A stretch of DNA of 64,000 bases from Mesorhizobium sp. (GCF_017306585.1 NZ_JAFKIC010000115.1:1-64000); one strand, 5' to 3'. Positions 25,608-34,961 are shown, numbered from the stretch's first letter. The notes: a model not told the origin generated them from the letters alone. Program-made: numbers and translations.

Positions 25608-27095
25608 ATGCAGTGCATCCCATCCCCGAACAAGCCATCAAAACGTTCCAAGAATACGATTTTTCGCTGTAATCTTGGCCTGGAGGGTGAGGACTTTCCG
25701 CATTTCTGGGAACATACGGTTGGCAGCGGCCATGCGACACTGGCCTTGCGTGCCGACTGGCAGGCACAGATGCGACGGGCGCATGACGAACTCGGCTTTC
25801 GCCATGTCCGGTTCCACGGCCTTCTCTGCGACGACATGGGCACGCTGATCGACCAGGACGACAAGCCGCTCTATTCGTTCTTCAACGCCGACCAGATCTT
25901 CGATTTCCTGCTCTCCATCGGCATGCGGCCATTTGTCGAACTGAGCTTCATGCCGACGATGCTGTCGTCCAGTGGGCAGATCATTTTCCACTACCGTGCC
26001 AATGTCAGTGCACCGAAGGACTACGACCAGTGGTCGACTCTCATTACCAAGCTTGTTGGCCACTGGATCGATCGCTATGGCGTGGAGGAGGTCCGCCAAT
26101 GGTTCTTCGAGGTCTGGAACGAGCCCAACCTGGATGCATTCGGAAGCGGCAGGCAGGAGGACTATTTCAAGCTCTACGCCTATACGGCGAAGGCGATCAA
26201 ATCGGTCGACGCTCAACTCAGGGTCGGCGGCCCGGCCACGGCGGCAAATGCCTGGATTGACGACTTCCTCGCTTATTGCCGGCAGAACAACCTTCCGGCC
26301 GACTTCGTCAGCACGCATCATTATCCGACCGATGCCTTCGGCAGGCCGGGTGACGACACGGAAACACAGCTTTCGGAAAGCACGCGGAGCGTATTGCGCG
26401 AGGAAGCGCGAACCGCGCGACGGCAGGCGGGTGACCGACCGCTCTACTATACGGAATGGTGTACCTCCTCAAATCCGCGCGATCCGATGCACGACGAGCC
26501 CTACGCCGCCGCCTTCATCGTCAAGACGGTGATGGAAGCAAGAGACCTGGTTCAGGGTTATAGCTATTGGACGTTCTCGGACATCTTCGAGGAAAACTAC
26601 TTCCCTTCCGTGCCTTTTCATGGCGGCTTCGGCCTGATGAACCTTCACGGAATCGCCAAACCGGCTTACCGTGCCTTTGAAATGCTGCACGGGCTGGGAA
26701 CGGAAATTCTGTCCATGGAGGGCAATCATCCAACGGTCGACAGCTGGTGCGTCCGCGCCCGAAATTCTTTGACCGTTCTGATCTCCAATTTTGCCCTGCC
26801 CAGGCACGCCATCGCTAGCGAAACGGTCCATATCGAACTCAAGAACGCGCCGCAGCCCGCCACGGCAACCATCCAGCGAATCGACGCGGAGAATGCCAAC
26901 GCCAAGTCATTATGGGTGGGCATGGGCAGCCCCGAATATCCGAGCCGGGCAATGGTCGAGCGATTGCATGCGGCCTCTGCAATGCCGGTGCAGCAGCAAC
27001 CGGTCAGCTGGCGCGACCGTACCCTTGGAATCGAGGTGACCATTCCACCCTTGGGAGTCGCTTCCATCAGGCTGGAGTTTGCATCGTTTGCCTAA
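25608..27095 (+). CDS. Glycoside hydrolase family 39-like protein
   Basis: A 495-residue protein resembling GH39 beta-xylosidases/iduronidases. The acid/base is Glu172 in VWNEPN and the nucleophile Glu283 in YYTEWCTSS, the order and spacing of this clan-A family. The C-terminal 150 residues form the beta-sandwich usual behind the barrel. No signal peptide is visible, so it probably acts in the cytoplasm. The start is uncertain: a TTG 9 bases upstream is in frame and neither has a good ribosome binding site. Its stop overlaps the next gene. It would trim xylosyl- or related oligosaccharides. Confidence 0.75.
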   Translation: MQCIPSPNKPSKRSKNTIFRCNLGLEGEDFPHFWEHTVGSGHATLALRADWQAQMRRAHDELGFRHVRFHGLLCDDMGTLIDQDDKPLYSFFNADQIFDFLLSIGMRPFVELSFMPTMLSSSGQIIFHYRANVSAPKDYDQWSTLITKLVGHWIDRYGVEEVRQWFFEVWNEPNLDAFGSGRQEDYFKLYAYTAKAIKSVDAQLRVGGPATAANAWIDDFLAYCRQNNLPADFVSTHHYPTDAFGRPGDDTETQLSESTRSVLREEARTARRQAGDRPLYYTEWCTSSNPRDPMHDEPYAAAFIVKTVMEARDLVQGYSYWTFSDIFEENYFPSVPFHGGFGLMNLHGIAKPAYRAFEMLHGLGTEILSMEGNHPTVDSWCVRARNSLTVLISNFALPRHAIASETVHIELKNAPQPATATIQRIDAENANAKSLWVGMGSPEYPSRAMVERLHAASAMPVQQQPVSWRDRTLGIEVTIPPLGVASIRLEFASFA

Positions 27096-28437
27096 TAGAG
27101 AACCCGCAGCGCTGTCCGATGACGAACTCCTGGACCGCTACCAACGCGCGGCCTTCGGTTATTTCCTTGACAATGTAAACGCCGCCAACGGGCTGGTCGC
27201 CGACACGTCGCGGCCGAACTCGCCGGCCAGCATCGCCGTCGTCGGCTTCGCGCTCTCCTGTTATCCGATCGGCGTCGAGCGCGGCTGGATGACGCGCGAT
27301 GCGGCGGCGAAGCTGACCCTTTCGGCGCTGCGTTTCTTCGCGGCCAGCACGCAAGGCGGCGGCGACGATGTGACCGGCCACAAGGGGTTCTATTACCACT
27401 TCCTCGACATGCGTACAGGCCTGCGCGTCTGGCGCTGCGAACTGTCGATGGTGGATACCGCACTCCTGATGGCGGGCGTGCTCCTGGCAGGCTCATATTT
27501 CTCCAATGACGACCGGCAGGAAGCAGAAATCCGGCAACTGGCCGAAGCGCTCTACCGGCGTGTCGACTGGCGGTGGGCGCAGGGCAGCACACCCACGCTG
27601 CGGCAGGGCTGGAAACCCAGAAGCGGCTTCCTGCACTATGGCTGGGAGGGCTACAACGAGGCGACCATCCTTTACGTGCTGTCGATGGCCTCGCCCGACA
27701 GCCCGACGTCGGACGACAGCTACGAGGCCTGGACGGCAACCTACCAATGGGAAAACATCTACGGCCATGACGTGCTCTATGGCGGGCCGCTGTTCATGCA
27801 CCAGTTCTCGCATGCGTGGATCGATTTCTCCGGCATCCGCGACGCCTTCATGCGCGAGAAGAATTCGGACTATTTCGAAAACAGCCGGCGCTCGACCTAC
27901 CTGCACCGCGACTACGCCCGCCACAACCCCTACGGCTTTGACGGCTATGGCGAGAACCTGTGGGGCCTCTCGGCGGGTGACGGGCCGGGCGGCTTCCGAG
28001 CCAGCGTGCAACGGCGGCGGCACCGGTTCTCCGGCTATGCCGCACGCGGCGCGCCGTTCGGGCCGGATGACGGGACGATCGCGCCATGGTCCTATCCGGC
28101 GTCTATGCCCTTTGCCCCCGACATCTGCATGGCCGCATTGCGCCATCTCGCCGAACGCTATCCGGAGGTGATCGACAATTTCCGGCTGCCGAGCGGCTTC
28201 AATCCGACATTGGCCAACCGGCGAAAGTTTGGCCCAGACGGCTGGGTGTCGGAGGGTTACTACGGGCTGGACCAGGGCATCACGGTGATGATGATCGAGA
28301 ATCACCGGTCACGGCTGGTCTGGGATCTGATGCGGTCCAACCCGCATATCCGTCGTGGTCTCGACCGCGCGGGCTTCACAGGCGGGTGGCTGTCGCAGCC
28401 GGCGGACTCCACGCAAGGAGCGCGCAATGTCGCGTGA
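27088..28437 (+). CDS. Glycoamylase-like (PF10091) family protein
   Basis: A protein of about 449 residues with the alpha/alpha-barrel features of the PF10091 glycoamylase family, which includes relatives of GH144 beta-1,2-glucanases. Key segments are WRCELSMVDTALLMAGVL, FLHYGWEGYNEATILYVLSMASP, PLFMHQFSHAWIDFSGIRD and GLDQGITVMMIENHRS. The TTG at 27088 (GGAG 10 bases upstream) is the likeliest start; a TTG at 27079 is also in frame. Either start overlaps the GH39 stop, so the two are coupled. No signal peptide is seen. The probable substrate is a glucan or glycan oligomer; this is inferred from family only. Confidence 0.72.
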   Translation: MPNREPAALSDDELLDRYQRAAFGYFLDNVNAANGLVADTSRPNSPASIAVVGFALSCYPIGVERGWMTRDAAAKLTLSALRFFAASTQGGGDDVTGHKGFYYHFLDMRTGLRVWRCELSMVDTALLMAGVLLAGSYFSNDDRQEAEIRQLAEALYRRVDWRWAQGSTPTLRQGWKPRSGFLHYGWEGYNEATILYVLSMASPDSPTSDDSYEAWTATYQWENIYGHDVLYGGPLFMHQFSHAWIDFSGIRDAFMREKNSDYFENSRRSTYLHRDYARHNPYGFDGYGENLWGLSAGDGPGGFRASVQRRRHRFSGYAARGAPFGPDDGTIAPWSYPASMPFAPDICMAALRHLAERYPEVIDNFRLPSGFNPTLANRRKFGPDGWVSEGYYGLDQGITVMMIENHRSRLVWDLMRSNPHIRRGLDRAGFTGGWLSQPADSTQGARNVA

Positions 28438-29956
28438 ACCGACAAGGGTGGCCGCGTTCCCCGTCGACCGCAACGACGCCGACCTGATCCGGGGCGCGCA
28501 TCCGCCACACTGGAAAAATCCCGAGCCGGACGGACGGTACAATGTCGTCGTGATCGGCGCCGGCCCGGCCGGCCTGACCGCTGCGCGTGACGCCGCGAGC
28601 CTCGGGGCGAAGGTCGCGCTGATCGAACGTGGGCTGATCGGCGGTGCGTGCGTCAATGTCGGCGGCGTGTCGTCGAAGACGATCATCCGCACGGCCAGGC
28701 TCTATGCCGACATGCGCGACGCGGAGAGTTTCGGGGGCCACCCGCCCAAACCTATTCGTGTCGACTTCGAACGGGCCATGATGCGCATGCGCCAGATCCG
28801 GCAGCGGATCAGCCGTGCCGAATCCGCTGCGGACCTCGTGGGCCATGGCATCGATCTCTATTTCGGCGAAGCGCGCTTCGGCGGACCGGACACGGTGCTG
28901 GTGGACGGCAAGACCCTGCATTTCACGAAGGCGCTGGTCGCGACGGGCGCACATGCAAGTGGACCGGAGATTCCGGGGCTTGCAGAAGCCGGCTATCTCG
29001 ACAACAGCACGATGTTCAACCTGACAAGCTGCCCGCCGCGGCTTCTCGTCATCGGCGGTGGGCCGCTCGGTTGCGAGACGGCGCAGGCCTTCTGCCTGCT
29101 TGGCGCGAAAGTCATCCTTGCGCAGAGCGACCCCATGTTCCTGCCTGGCGAGGAACGCGATGCGGCGCAGATCTTGTCGGACGCCCTTGCGCGCGAAGGT
29201 GTGGAGGTGCGCCTGAACACCGAAGTGGTGGCGGTGCGGACGGAGAAAGGCAAGAAGCTTGCCGACCTCGTGCGGGACGGCGACACAACGACGATTTCGG
29301 TCGACGAGATCATCACAGGCGTCGGCCGCTCGCCCAATGTGGCTGGCCTCGGCCTGGAAGAGGCGGGCATCACCTATGACGCCTCAGGCATCAAGGTGGA
29401 CGATCACCTCAGAACCACCAACCCGCACATCTACGCGGCGGGCGACGTGTGCCTGGATTACAAGTTTACCCATACGGCGGTGGCCACGGCCCGCATTGTC
29501 GTGCGCAACGCGTTGTTTCGCGGCCGGGAGCGACTGAGCGACCTCGTCATTCCCTGGTGCACCTACACCGACCCGGAGATCGCCCATGTCGGGCTTTACC
29601 CTATCGAGGCACGCCAAAACGGCATTCCGGTCAAGACCTACACCGTGCTGATGCACGATGTCGCCCGCGCCGTGATGGACGGCGAGGAGGAAGGTTTCGT
29701 CAAGATCCATGTCAGGGAAGGATCCGACCGCATCCTGGGCGCGACGGTGGTCGCCAGCCATGCCGGCGAGATGATCAATGCGGTGACGCTCGCCATGCGA
29801 TCGGGCATGGGGCTGCATGCGCTCGCCGATGTCATCCATCCTTTCCCGACTCAGGCGCAAGGCATCAAGATGGCCGGTGACGCCTACAGGCGAACGCGAC
29901 TCACCGCGCTGCGCAGGCGCCTGGCGGCACGCTGGCTGGCCTGGTCGAGGCGATAG
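28427..29956 (+). CDS. Mercuric-reductase/lipoamide-dehydrogenase-like flavoprotein lacking the redox cysteine pair
   Basis: A 509-residue protein of the pyridine nucleotide-disulfide oxidoreductase family. The FAD motif is VVIGAGPAGLTAARD (about 41-55), the NAD(P) motif VIGGGPLGCETAQ, and the second FAD motif NPHIYAAGDVC. The active-site sequence reads GGAC75VNVGG80VSSK: the second cysteine of the usual CxxxxC is Gly. At the C-terminus, IHPFPTQAQ has Phe and Gln where the catalytic His and Glu would stand. It therefore cannot do standard disulfide chemistry. It overlaps the previous stop by 11 bases and AAGGAG lies 6 bases before the ATG. A role as a diaphorase or other flavin enzyme is possible. 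Confidence 0.85.
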   Translation: MSREPTRVAAFPVDRNDADLIRGAHPPHWKNPEPDGRYNVVVIGAGPAGLTAARDAASLGAKVALIERGLIGGACVNVGGVSSKTIIRTARLYADMRDAESFGGHPPKPIRVDFERAMMRMRQIRQRISRAESAADLVGHGIDLYFGEARFGGPDTVLVDGKTLHFTKALVATGAHASGPEIPGLAEAGYLDNSTMFNLTSCPPRLLVIGGGPLGCETAQAFCLLGAKVILAQSDPMFLPGEERDAAQILSDALAREGVEVRLNTEVVAVRTEKGKKLADLVRDGDTTTISVDEIITGVGRSPNVAGLGLEEAGITYDASGIKVDDHLRTTNPHIYAAGDVCLDYKFTHTAVATARIVVRNALFRGRERLSDLVIPWCTYTDPEIAHVGLYPIEARQNGIPVKTYTVLMHDVARAVMDGEEEGFVKIHVREGSDRILGATVVASHAGEMINAVTLAMRSGMGLHALADVIHPFPTQAQGIKMAGDAYRRTRLTALRRRLAARWLAWSRR

Positions 29957-30128
29957 GCTTTACGATCCGCCTCCACCGACAGGGGCTGTGTCCGGCCCGC
30001 AAAGCGGCACGGCTGACATCCACGGACGATCAAGCGCTTGACGAACGCGCCATTCAGCTAAACAAGTCGAAGCTGATTTCTGTGGCTCGGGGGGCCTCGT
30101 GAATGTCGTCAGGGATTGAGCCCGCAGC

Positions 30129-31418
30129 GTGGCTCGGACACTCGCTTTGAACAGCACCGGTGCGCAACCGGATGTCGCCATGCCGGCGTTCGGCGGCGAA
30201 CGGCGCGTGCTTGTGCTGTCCCATGAACCGGCCTTTCCACCGACCTCCGGCGCGGATCTGAGAAATTACCGCAATGCCGTCGCAGCGGCAGGTTTCGGAC
30301 CTGCCTGTCTTGTCTCGGTGCTGCCGCGTGCCGGCACGGCGACGCCGCCCGAACCAACGATCCGCACCGAGGCGCTGTCCATCGAGGGCGAGGCCCGAAC
30401 CGCGTCGATCGGATGGTGGCGCATAAGAGCCGAGCACCGCATTTCACGCTCCGCACTGGCACGGCTGCAAGCGCTCATCGGCGATTTCAAGCCGGATACC
30501 GTCGTGGTCGAGGGCATTGGCCTGTTCAAGCTGCTGCGCCCCTTGCGGCCGCTGGTGCGGCAACTCATCCTCGACATGCATAATGTCGAGTCTGACTTGG
30601 CTTATCAGACGAGCCATGGCGAAGCGACGAGACCACGGCTTGCGGCATTCTATGCATCGACCGGCATCAGGCACCTGGAAAGAAAGGCGCTCGCCCTTGT
30701 CGACAGGGTCTGGGTCTGCTCGATCGAGGATCGTCAAAAGCTGGCGAGGCTGTTCCCGCACAGCGTACCGGTCGATGTCATTCCCAATGGAATTCCCAAC
30801 GCCGGGGACATTCCCAGACGGCTGCCCGGCGAAGCCGCGACCGATGGCGGATTTCCGGTGATCCTGTTCATCGGCCATCTCGGCTATCCGCCGAATGTCG
30901 ATGCCGCAGAAAGATTGGCCCATGCCATAGTGCCCCGCATGCGACGTGCCCTGCCCGGCGCGAGGCTTGTTCTGGCCGGACGCGACCCGAAGGCGAGCGT
31001 GCGGGCTCTGGCTCAATTGCCCCATGTCGAGCTCGTCGAAAGCCCCGAAAGCGTGACGCCGCTGCTGTCCGGCGCGCATCTGAGCATCGTCCCGCTTACG
31101 ACAGGCGGGGGTACGCGCATCAAGATCCTGGAGGCGATGGCTTGGGGCATTCCAGTGATCGCGACGCCGCTCGCGGCCGAGGGACTGGGCCTTGTCGAGG
31201 GCGACGAGGTGCTCTTGTCGGCCACCGACGATGGATTGGCCGACATGGCTGTTGGATTGTGCCTCGACACAGAGCGGCGCGCGCGGCAGCGTGAGCGCGC
31301 CCATCGGGCCGCATGGGCAAGGTTTGGCCCACAGGCAATCCGCAATGCGGTCCGGGCCGGGCTCGGATCGAACAAGGACGCAAGCGACAACCCGCCATCT
31401 TCCATCCCTCCCCCGTGA
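30129..31418 (+). CDS. Glycosyltransferase, GT-B fold (GT4-like)
   Basis: A protein of up to 429 residues with a GT-B layout. The N-terminal Rossmann domain starts at RRVLVLSHEPAFPPTSGAD (about residue 25). The C-terminal nucleotide-sugar domain has VILFIGHLGYPPNVDAAERL, PLTTGGGTRIKILEAMAWGIPVIAT and the acidic residue after it, as in GT4 enzymes. The GTG at 30129 has a weak ribosome binding site, and an ATG at 30180 is an alternative. It is 7 bp from the next glycosyltransferase gene. The donor and acceptor are unknown. Confidence 0.78.
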   Translation: MARTLALNSTGAQPDVAMPAFGGERRVLVLSHEPAFPPTSGADLRNYRNAVAAAGFGPACLVSVLPRAGTATPPEPTIRTEALSIEGEARTASIGWWRIRAEHRISRSALARLQALIGDFKPDTVVVEGIGLFKLLRPLRPLVRQLILDMHNVESDLAYQTSHGEATRPRLAAFYASTGIRHLERKALALVDRVWVCSIEDRQKLARLFPHSVPVDVIPNGIPNAGDIPRRLPGEAATDGGFPVILFIGHLGYPPNVDAAERLAHAIVPRMRRALPGARLVLAGRDPKASVRALAQLPHVELVESPESVTPLLSGAHLSIVPLTTGGGTRIKILEAMAWGIPVIATPLAAEGLGLVEGDEVLLSATDDGLADMAVGLCLDTERRARQRERAHRAAWARFGPQAIRNAVRAGLGSNKDASDNPPSSIPPP

Positions 31419-31425
31419 GCCGCCG

Positions 31426-33000
31426 ATGATCCCGCCGATCCTGCACCAGACGTGGAAAACCGATCGCATTCCCGCCCGCTTCCAGGCCTATGCCGAGAGC
31501 TGGAAGCAGCACAATCCGCACTGGACGACGATGTTCTGGAGCGATCGGATGCTGCTCGAATTCGTGGCCGAGCATTACCCGGCTTTCCTGCCGATGTTCT
31601 GTGGTTATGTGAACGGCGTGCAGCGGTCGGACGCGGCGCGCTACATGCTTCTGCATCATTTCGGCGGTGTCTATGCCGACATCGACTGCGAATGCGTCGC
31701 GCCGTTCGACCCGATCATGAGCGAGAACCGTATCGTGCTGTGCAAGGAGCCGGCTTCGCACGCGGCGGTCCAGGCGGATTTCCGGGGCCTGCCTTACCTC
31801 TTGTTCAACGGCACTATGGCAAGCCCGCCCGGCCACCCGTTCTGGCTTCATCTGCTTTCAATGATGCCGGGGCTCGCCGCCGCCAAGGACGTGCTCGACG
31901 CGACCGGCCCTTGCCTGCTGACCTCCGCCCAGCGCGGCTACGCCGACCAGACGGCCCTTGCCATCCATCCTTCAGGCCTGTTCGCACCGGTCACCTCCGC
32001 CGGTGGCACGGAGCGCGAAACCGGCGACGAGACCGTGCCGCTTTCCATCCATCACTGGGCCGGCACATGGTGGACCCCGCAGCCGCCGCCGAATTGGTGG
32101 ACCAAGCTGCGTAACCGGGCCTACAAGCTACGATACCGCCTGACGCGGGGCACGTATCTGGACGAGGCCGAGGCTAAGGCGGGCATCGACAAGGCCGTCC
32201 TTTCGGCACCGCCGCCTCAAGGTCCAAACATCGCCGTTCTGGTGCCGCTTCGCGATGCCGCCGATCTCATCCAGCCATTCCTCGAAACGCTCGACGGGCT
32301 GGACTACCCCAAGGACAGGATCAAGCTGGTCTTCTGCGAGGGTGACAGCGTGGATGGGAGCTGGGAGAGGCTGCAGGCCGAAACCAGTAAATTAGCCGGC
32401 AAATATCGTGACATCGTCCTGCTGCGAAGGGAGGTCGGCACCACGCTCGACAGGGCAAAACGGGCGAAGCCAAGGATGCAGCGCGTCAGGCGCGGCGCGA
32501 TCGCCAAGGTTCGAAATTACCTGATCGATCACGGCCTCAAGGAGGACGACGACTGGGCGCTGTGGATCGACATCGACGTATGGCGTTTTCCGCCCGATGC
32601 GCTGAACCGGTTGATCGGCACCGGACACCGCATCGCGGTACCCAATTGCGTGAAGATTGCCGATGGCGGCAGCTTCGACCTCAACAGCTTCATCATCAGA
32701 GGGCAGGGCAAGGATTACCGCTATTACCGCGATATACGCGGCGGCCTCCACCAGCCTCCGGCGCGGACGCCAAACCGGTACCATCTCAGCGATGTCAGGC
32801 ATCTCGACATTGTCGGCCTCGATGCGGTCGGCGGAACCATGCTTCTGGTCGACGCGGCCCTGCATCGCGGCGGCCTGCGCTTCCCCGAAATTCCCTATCG
32901 CGACCTGATCGAGACGGAGGCTTTCGGCGTGCTTGCCAACGATCTCGGCATCAGGCCGGTCGGCCTGCCGAAGCTGGAGATTCTACACGTTCCCTGGTGA
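31426..33000 (+). CDS. Two-domain glycosyltransferase: Och1-like (GT32) plus Anp1/Mnn9-like (GT62)
   Basis: A 524-residue protein with two transferase domains. Residues 1-220 look like the DXD-containing Och1/GT32 family (IPPILHQTWKTD at the start, DID at 85-87 in GGVYADIDCE). Residues about 265-520 resemble the Anp1/Mnn9/Van1 family GT62 (GLDYPKDRIKLVFCEGDS, RRGAIAKVRNYLI, WALWIDIDVWRFPPD with DID at 382-384). In yeast these families are separate subunits that build mannan. A short Trp/Pro-rich linker joins them here. It shares a transcript with the GT4-like gene. The product is probably an unusual surface glycan. Confidence 0.72.
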   Translation: MIPPILHQTWKTDRIPARFQAYAESWKQHNPHWTTMFWSDRMLLEFVAEHYPAFLPMFCGYVNGVQRSDAARYMLLHHFGGVYADIDCECVAPFDPIMSENRIVLCKEPASHAAVQADFRGLPYLLFNGTMASPPGHPFWLHLLSMMPGLAAAKDVLDATGPCLLTSAQRGYADQTALAIHPSGLFAPVTSAGGTERETGDETVPLSIHHWAGTWWTPQPPPNWWTKLRNRAYKLRYRLTRGTYLDEAEAKAGIDKAVLSAPPPQGPNIAVLVPLRDAADLIQPFLETLDGLDYPKDRIKLVFCEGDSVDGSWERLQAETSKLAGKYRDIVLLRREVGTTLDRAKRAKPRMQRVRRGAIAKVRNYLIDHGLKEDDDWALWIDIDVWRFPPDALNRLIGTGHRIAVPNCVKIADGGSFDLNSFIIRGQGKDYRYYRDIRGGLHQPPARTPNRYHLSDVRHLDIVGLDAVGGTMLLVDAALHRGGLRFPEIPYRDLIETEAFGVLANDLGIRPVGLPKLEILHVPW

Positions 33001-33978
33001 ACCGGCGGCCCGGAGTTGTTGCCGCAGCGGTTCCAGCCAGGTTTGCGGGCGCAGGCGCTCCCAAAGATAATTCCGGTCCGTCAAATGCGCGACCTGCCTG
33101 ACCCAGCGCGCCGGCGCCTCGGGATCGCACACCTCGCTCCAGTCGCTCACGATGATGACCGGCAGACCTTCGTAGAGAGGATCGAGCGGCGATGTCTTGG
33201 TCACCACGATGCAGCCGAGATAAAGCAGCTCCCATGTCCGGTGACAGTCGAGGCCGTTTCCGGTGGTCGAAAGCACCAGCGGATATTGCGAATAGAGCTT
33301 CCAGATAGCGTGTTGCGACACCCGCTGCTTCAGGAAATCGACGTGAGGACATCCCGCCAGCGCCTCAAGCAGATTTCGCCGCTCGGCGGAGCCTCTGCTG
33401 ATGCTGAAATCGCAGAATACCTTGAGCGGGCGGCTATCGGCATTTCCCTGCTGCCGGCGCAGGATTTCCAATTGCTTCACCAGCCCGGCTGGTGTCGCGA
33501 AAGACCGTGGCGTGTGGAGGTCCAGTCCGATCGGAAAGGGTCTGATCCTGGGGTGGCCGCCATCGCAATTCTGGCTGTACCAGGACACCAGGTACGGACT
33601 GGCAAGAAGCCGCCCCACCGTCTCGTTCGCCAGGTCCGACGGCACCGAAGCGTCGCCATCGGTGGTCAGCAGAATGAACGGAGCCTTGATGGTCGGCAGG
33701 ACGACCCTGGCGAAGGTGTCGAGGTCACAAGGCTGGGGATCCCTGGCAAGCGTGCTCAGGCGGACCCAGACAATGCCATGGGCGCCGCCATAGTGTTTTT
33801 GAAAGAACGCCTCGTTCTGCGTCGATTCGGTTGGTGCGCAGCGGTACCAGCCGGGCCCCGCAACGTCGCAGAAATGGCCGATCCCCTGCGACCACAGGAC
33901 GGGAGGAACGTCGAGAAATCTCAGCGCCCTGGAATAAATGGCCTTTTTTACTTTTGCCCGCCAGCGCGACATACCCAT
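32983..33978 (-). CDS. Exostosin-like putative glycosyltransferase
   Basis: A 331-residue protein. The central region LSTTGNGLDCHRTWELLYLG, followed by CIVVTKTSPLDPLYEGLPVI, is the conserved part of a bacterial family related to exostosin-like (GT47-type) nucleotide-sugar domains. An N-terminal domain with a LLTTDGDASVP segment precedes it. No signal peptide or clear membrane segment is seen. Its 3' end overlaps the converging GT32-GT62 gene by 18 bp. The start is the ATG at 33978, with a second ATG 6 bases later. The assignment rests on one conserved block, so substrate and activity are open. Confidence 0.6.
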   Translation of the reverse strand: MGMSRWRAKVKKAIYSRALRFLDVPPVLWSQGIGHFCDVAGPGWYRCAPTESTQNEAFFQKHYGGAHGIVWVRLSTLARDPQPCDLDTFARVVLPTIKAPFILLTTDGDASVPSDLANETVGRLLASPYLVSWYSQNCDGGHPRIRPFPIGLDLHTPRSFATPAGLVKQLEILRRQQGNADSRPLKVFCDFSISRGSAERRNLLEALAGCPHVDFLKQRVSQHAIWKLYSQYPLVLSTTGNGLDCHRTWELLYLGCIVVTKTSPLDPLYEGLPVIIVSDWSEVCDPEAPARWVRQVAHLTDRNYLWERLRPQTWLEPLRQQLRAAGSPGNV

Positions 33979-34063
33979 CGGCGACGCTTAGCCCGGACAC
34001 CAGCCGCAACGCAATGTCTTGCCAGCACAATTTGGCGAAGGCGCGCGGCCCTTCGCCTGGGTC

Positions 34064-34828
34064 TCATCGGCCAATAAGTCTGCGCCAGAATGTCCGGCCG
34101 CGCCGCGCCCGCAGCCACGAGACACTCGGCAGAAGCGCCTCCTGCCGGCTCAACAACTGGTCGTGGGCATGGACAATGGCGGCGGACTGGCGGGGAGAGT
34201 CCGGAATAAACCCGATGCCGTGATCCAGCGCACCGAAGGGGCGATAGTTTTCGCCGGCAATGCCGAGATGCTGGACCCGGCTGCGCGCCATCGCCGCCAG
34301 CGGGATGTTGCGCCCGGCAAAAAACTCGCAGTAGCGGTCGTCTATGCAGGCCTGGCCGCCCACGGCCGCCAGAGCCGCTTCGACCAGAGGCCGCCGCCAG
34401 AGTGTCCCGGCATTGCCAACCCGAATTTTCCTGACCAGGCCGGGGCCGAGCGGCTCGCCCGGATGCATCGTCGAATTGTAGAGCGTCAGAAGCCCATCGA
34501 ATCCAGCCATCTGGTCAAGTCCGGCACCGAGGGCGTCACGGTTGATGATCATGTCGCTGTCGAGAAACAGAAGGTGTTCCTGATCGGAACCCAGAAAAGA
34601 CCGCCAGATGTGTGTGATGGTGCCCGAGGCACCCCGGCGAGTGACCGCGCGGTCAAGGCCCGCCGCCAGCCCCGCATCGGCGATCAGCCTTGCCGCGTCC
34701 AGCGTCGAACTGGCGTCGTCGTGGACCACGATCCGTGATCCCGGAGGCAGGATCAGTTCGGCGGCGGTGGCGAAGCAGTGGCGGACCAGTTTCGCGCGTT
34801 CATGGACAGGGATGGCGACGAGCACCAT
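34064..34828 (-). CDS. Glycosyltransferase, GT-A fold (GT2-like)
   Basis: A 254-residue GT-A type enzyme. It opens with VLVAIPVHERAKLVRHCF, continues to the nucleotide-binding DDASSTLDAAR and has a DSD motif in LLFLDSDMI that would coordinate the metal and UDP/GDP-sugar. The ATG at 34828 is chosen because the family fold begins directly after it; longer readings upstream cross a non-coding repeat. It is 85 bp upstream of the exostosin-like gene on the same strand. Confidence 0.75.
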   Translation of the reverse strand: MVLVAIPVHERAKLVRHCFATAAELILPPGSRIVVHDDASSTLDAARLIADAGLAAGLDRAVTRRGASGTITHIWRSFLGSDQEHLLFLDSDMIINRDALGAGLDQMAGFDGLLTLYNSTMHPGEPLGPGLVRKIRVGNAGTLWRRPLVEAALAAVGGQACIDDRYCEFFAGRNIPLAAMARSRVQHLGIAGENYRPFGALDHGIGFIPDSPRQSAAIVHAHDQLLSRQEALLPSVSWLRARRGRTFWRRLIGR

Positions 34829-34903
34829 GGCTGCTCGCCTAGAGCCGGACGACTTGAGGCCGAACCGGCCCGAAGGCTGAACCCGCTTCCAGCTCAAACA
34901 GTT

Positions 34904-34961
34904 GAAGCATGACTGCGTCCGAAAACCGCTACACGTCTCGACATTATGCTCTAGCATGATC
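34904..34961. repeat. Degenerate rhizobial intergenic repeat
   Basis: The spacer between two glycosyltransferase genes contains GCATGA, CCGAAAACCGCT, and ATTATGCTCTAG in the order and spacing of a palindromic element very common between genes in Mesorhizobium and Rhizobium. The copy is worn, with several mismatches. It is assigned from memory of the family, not from a search. Confidence 0.45.
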
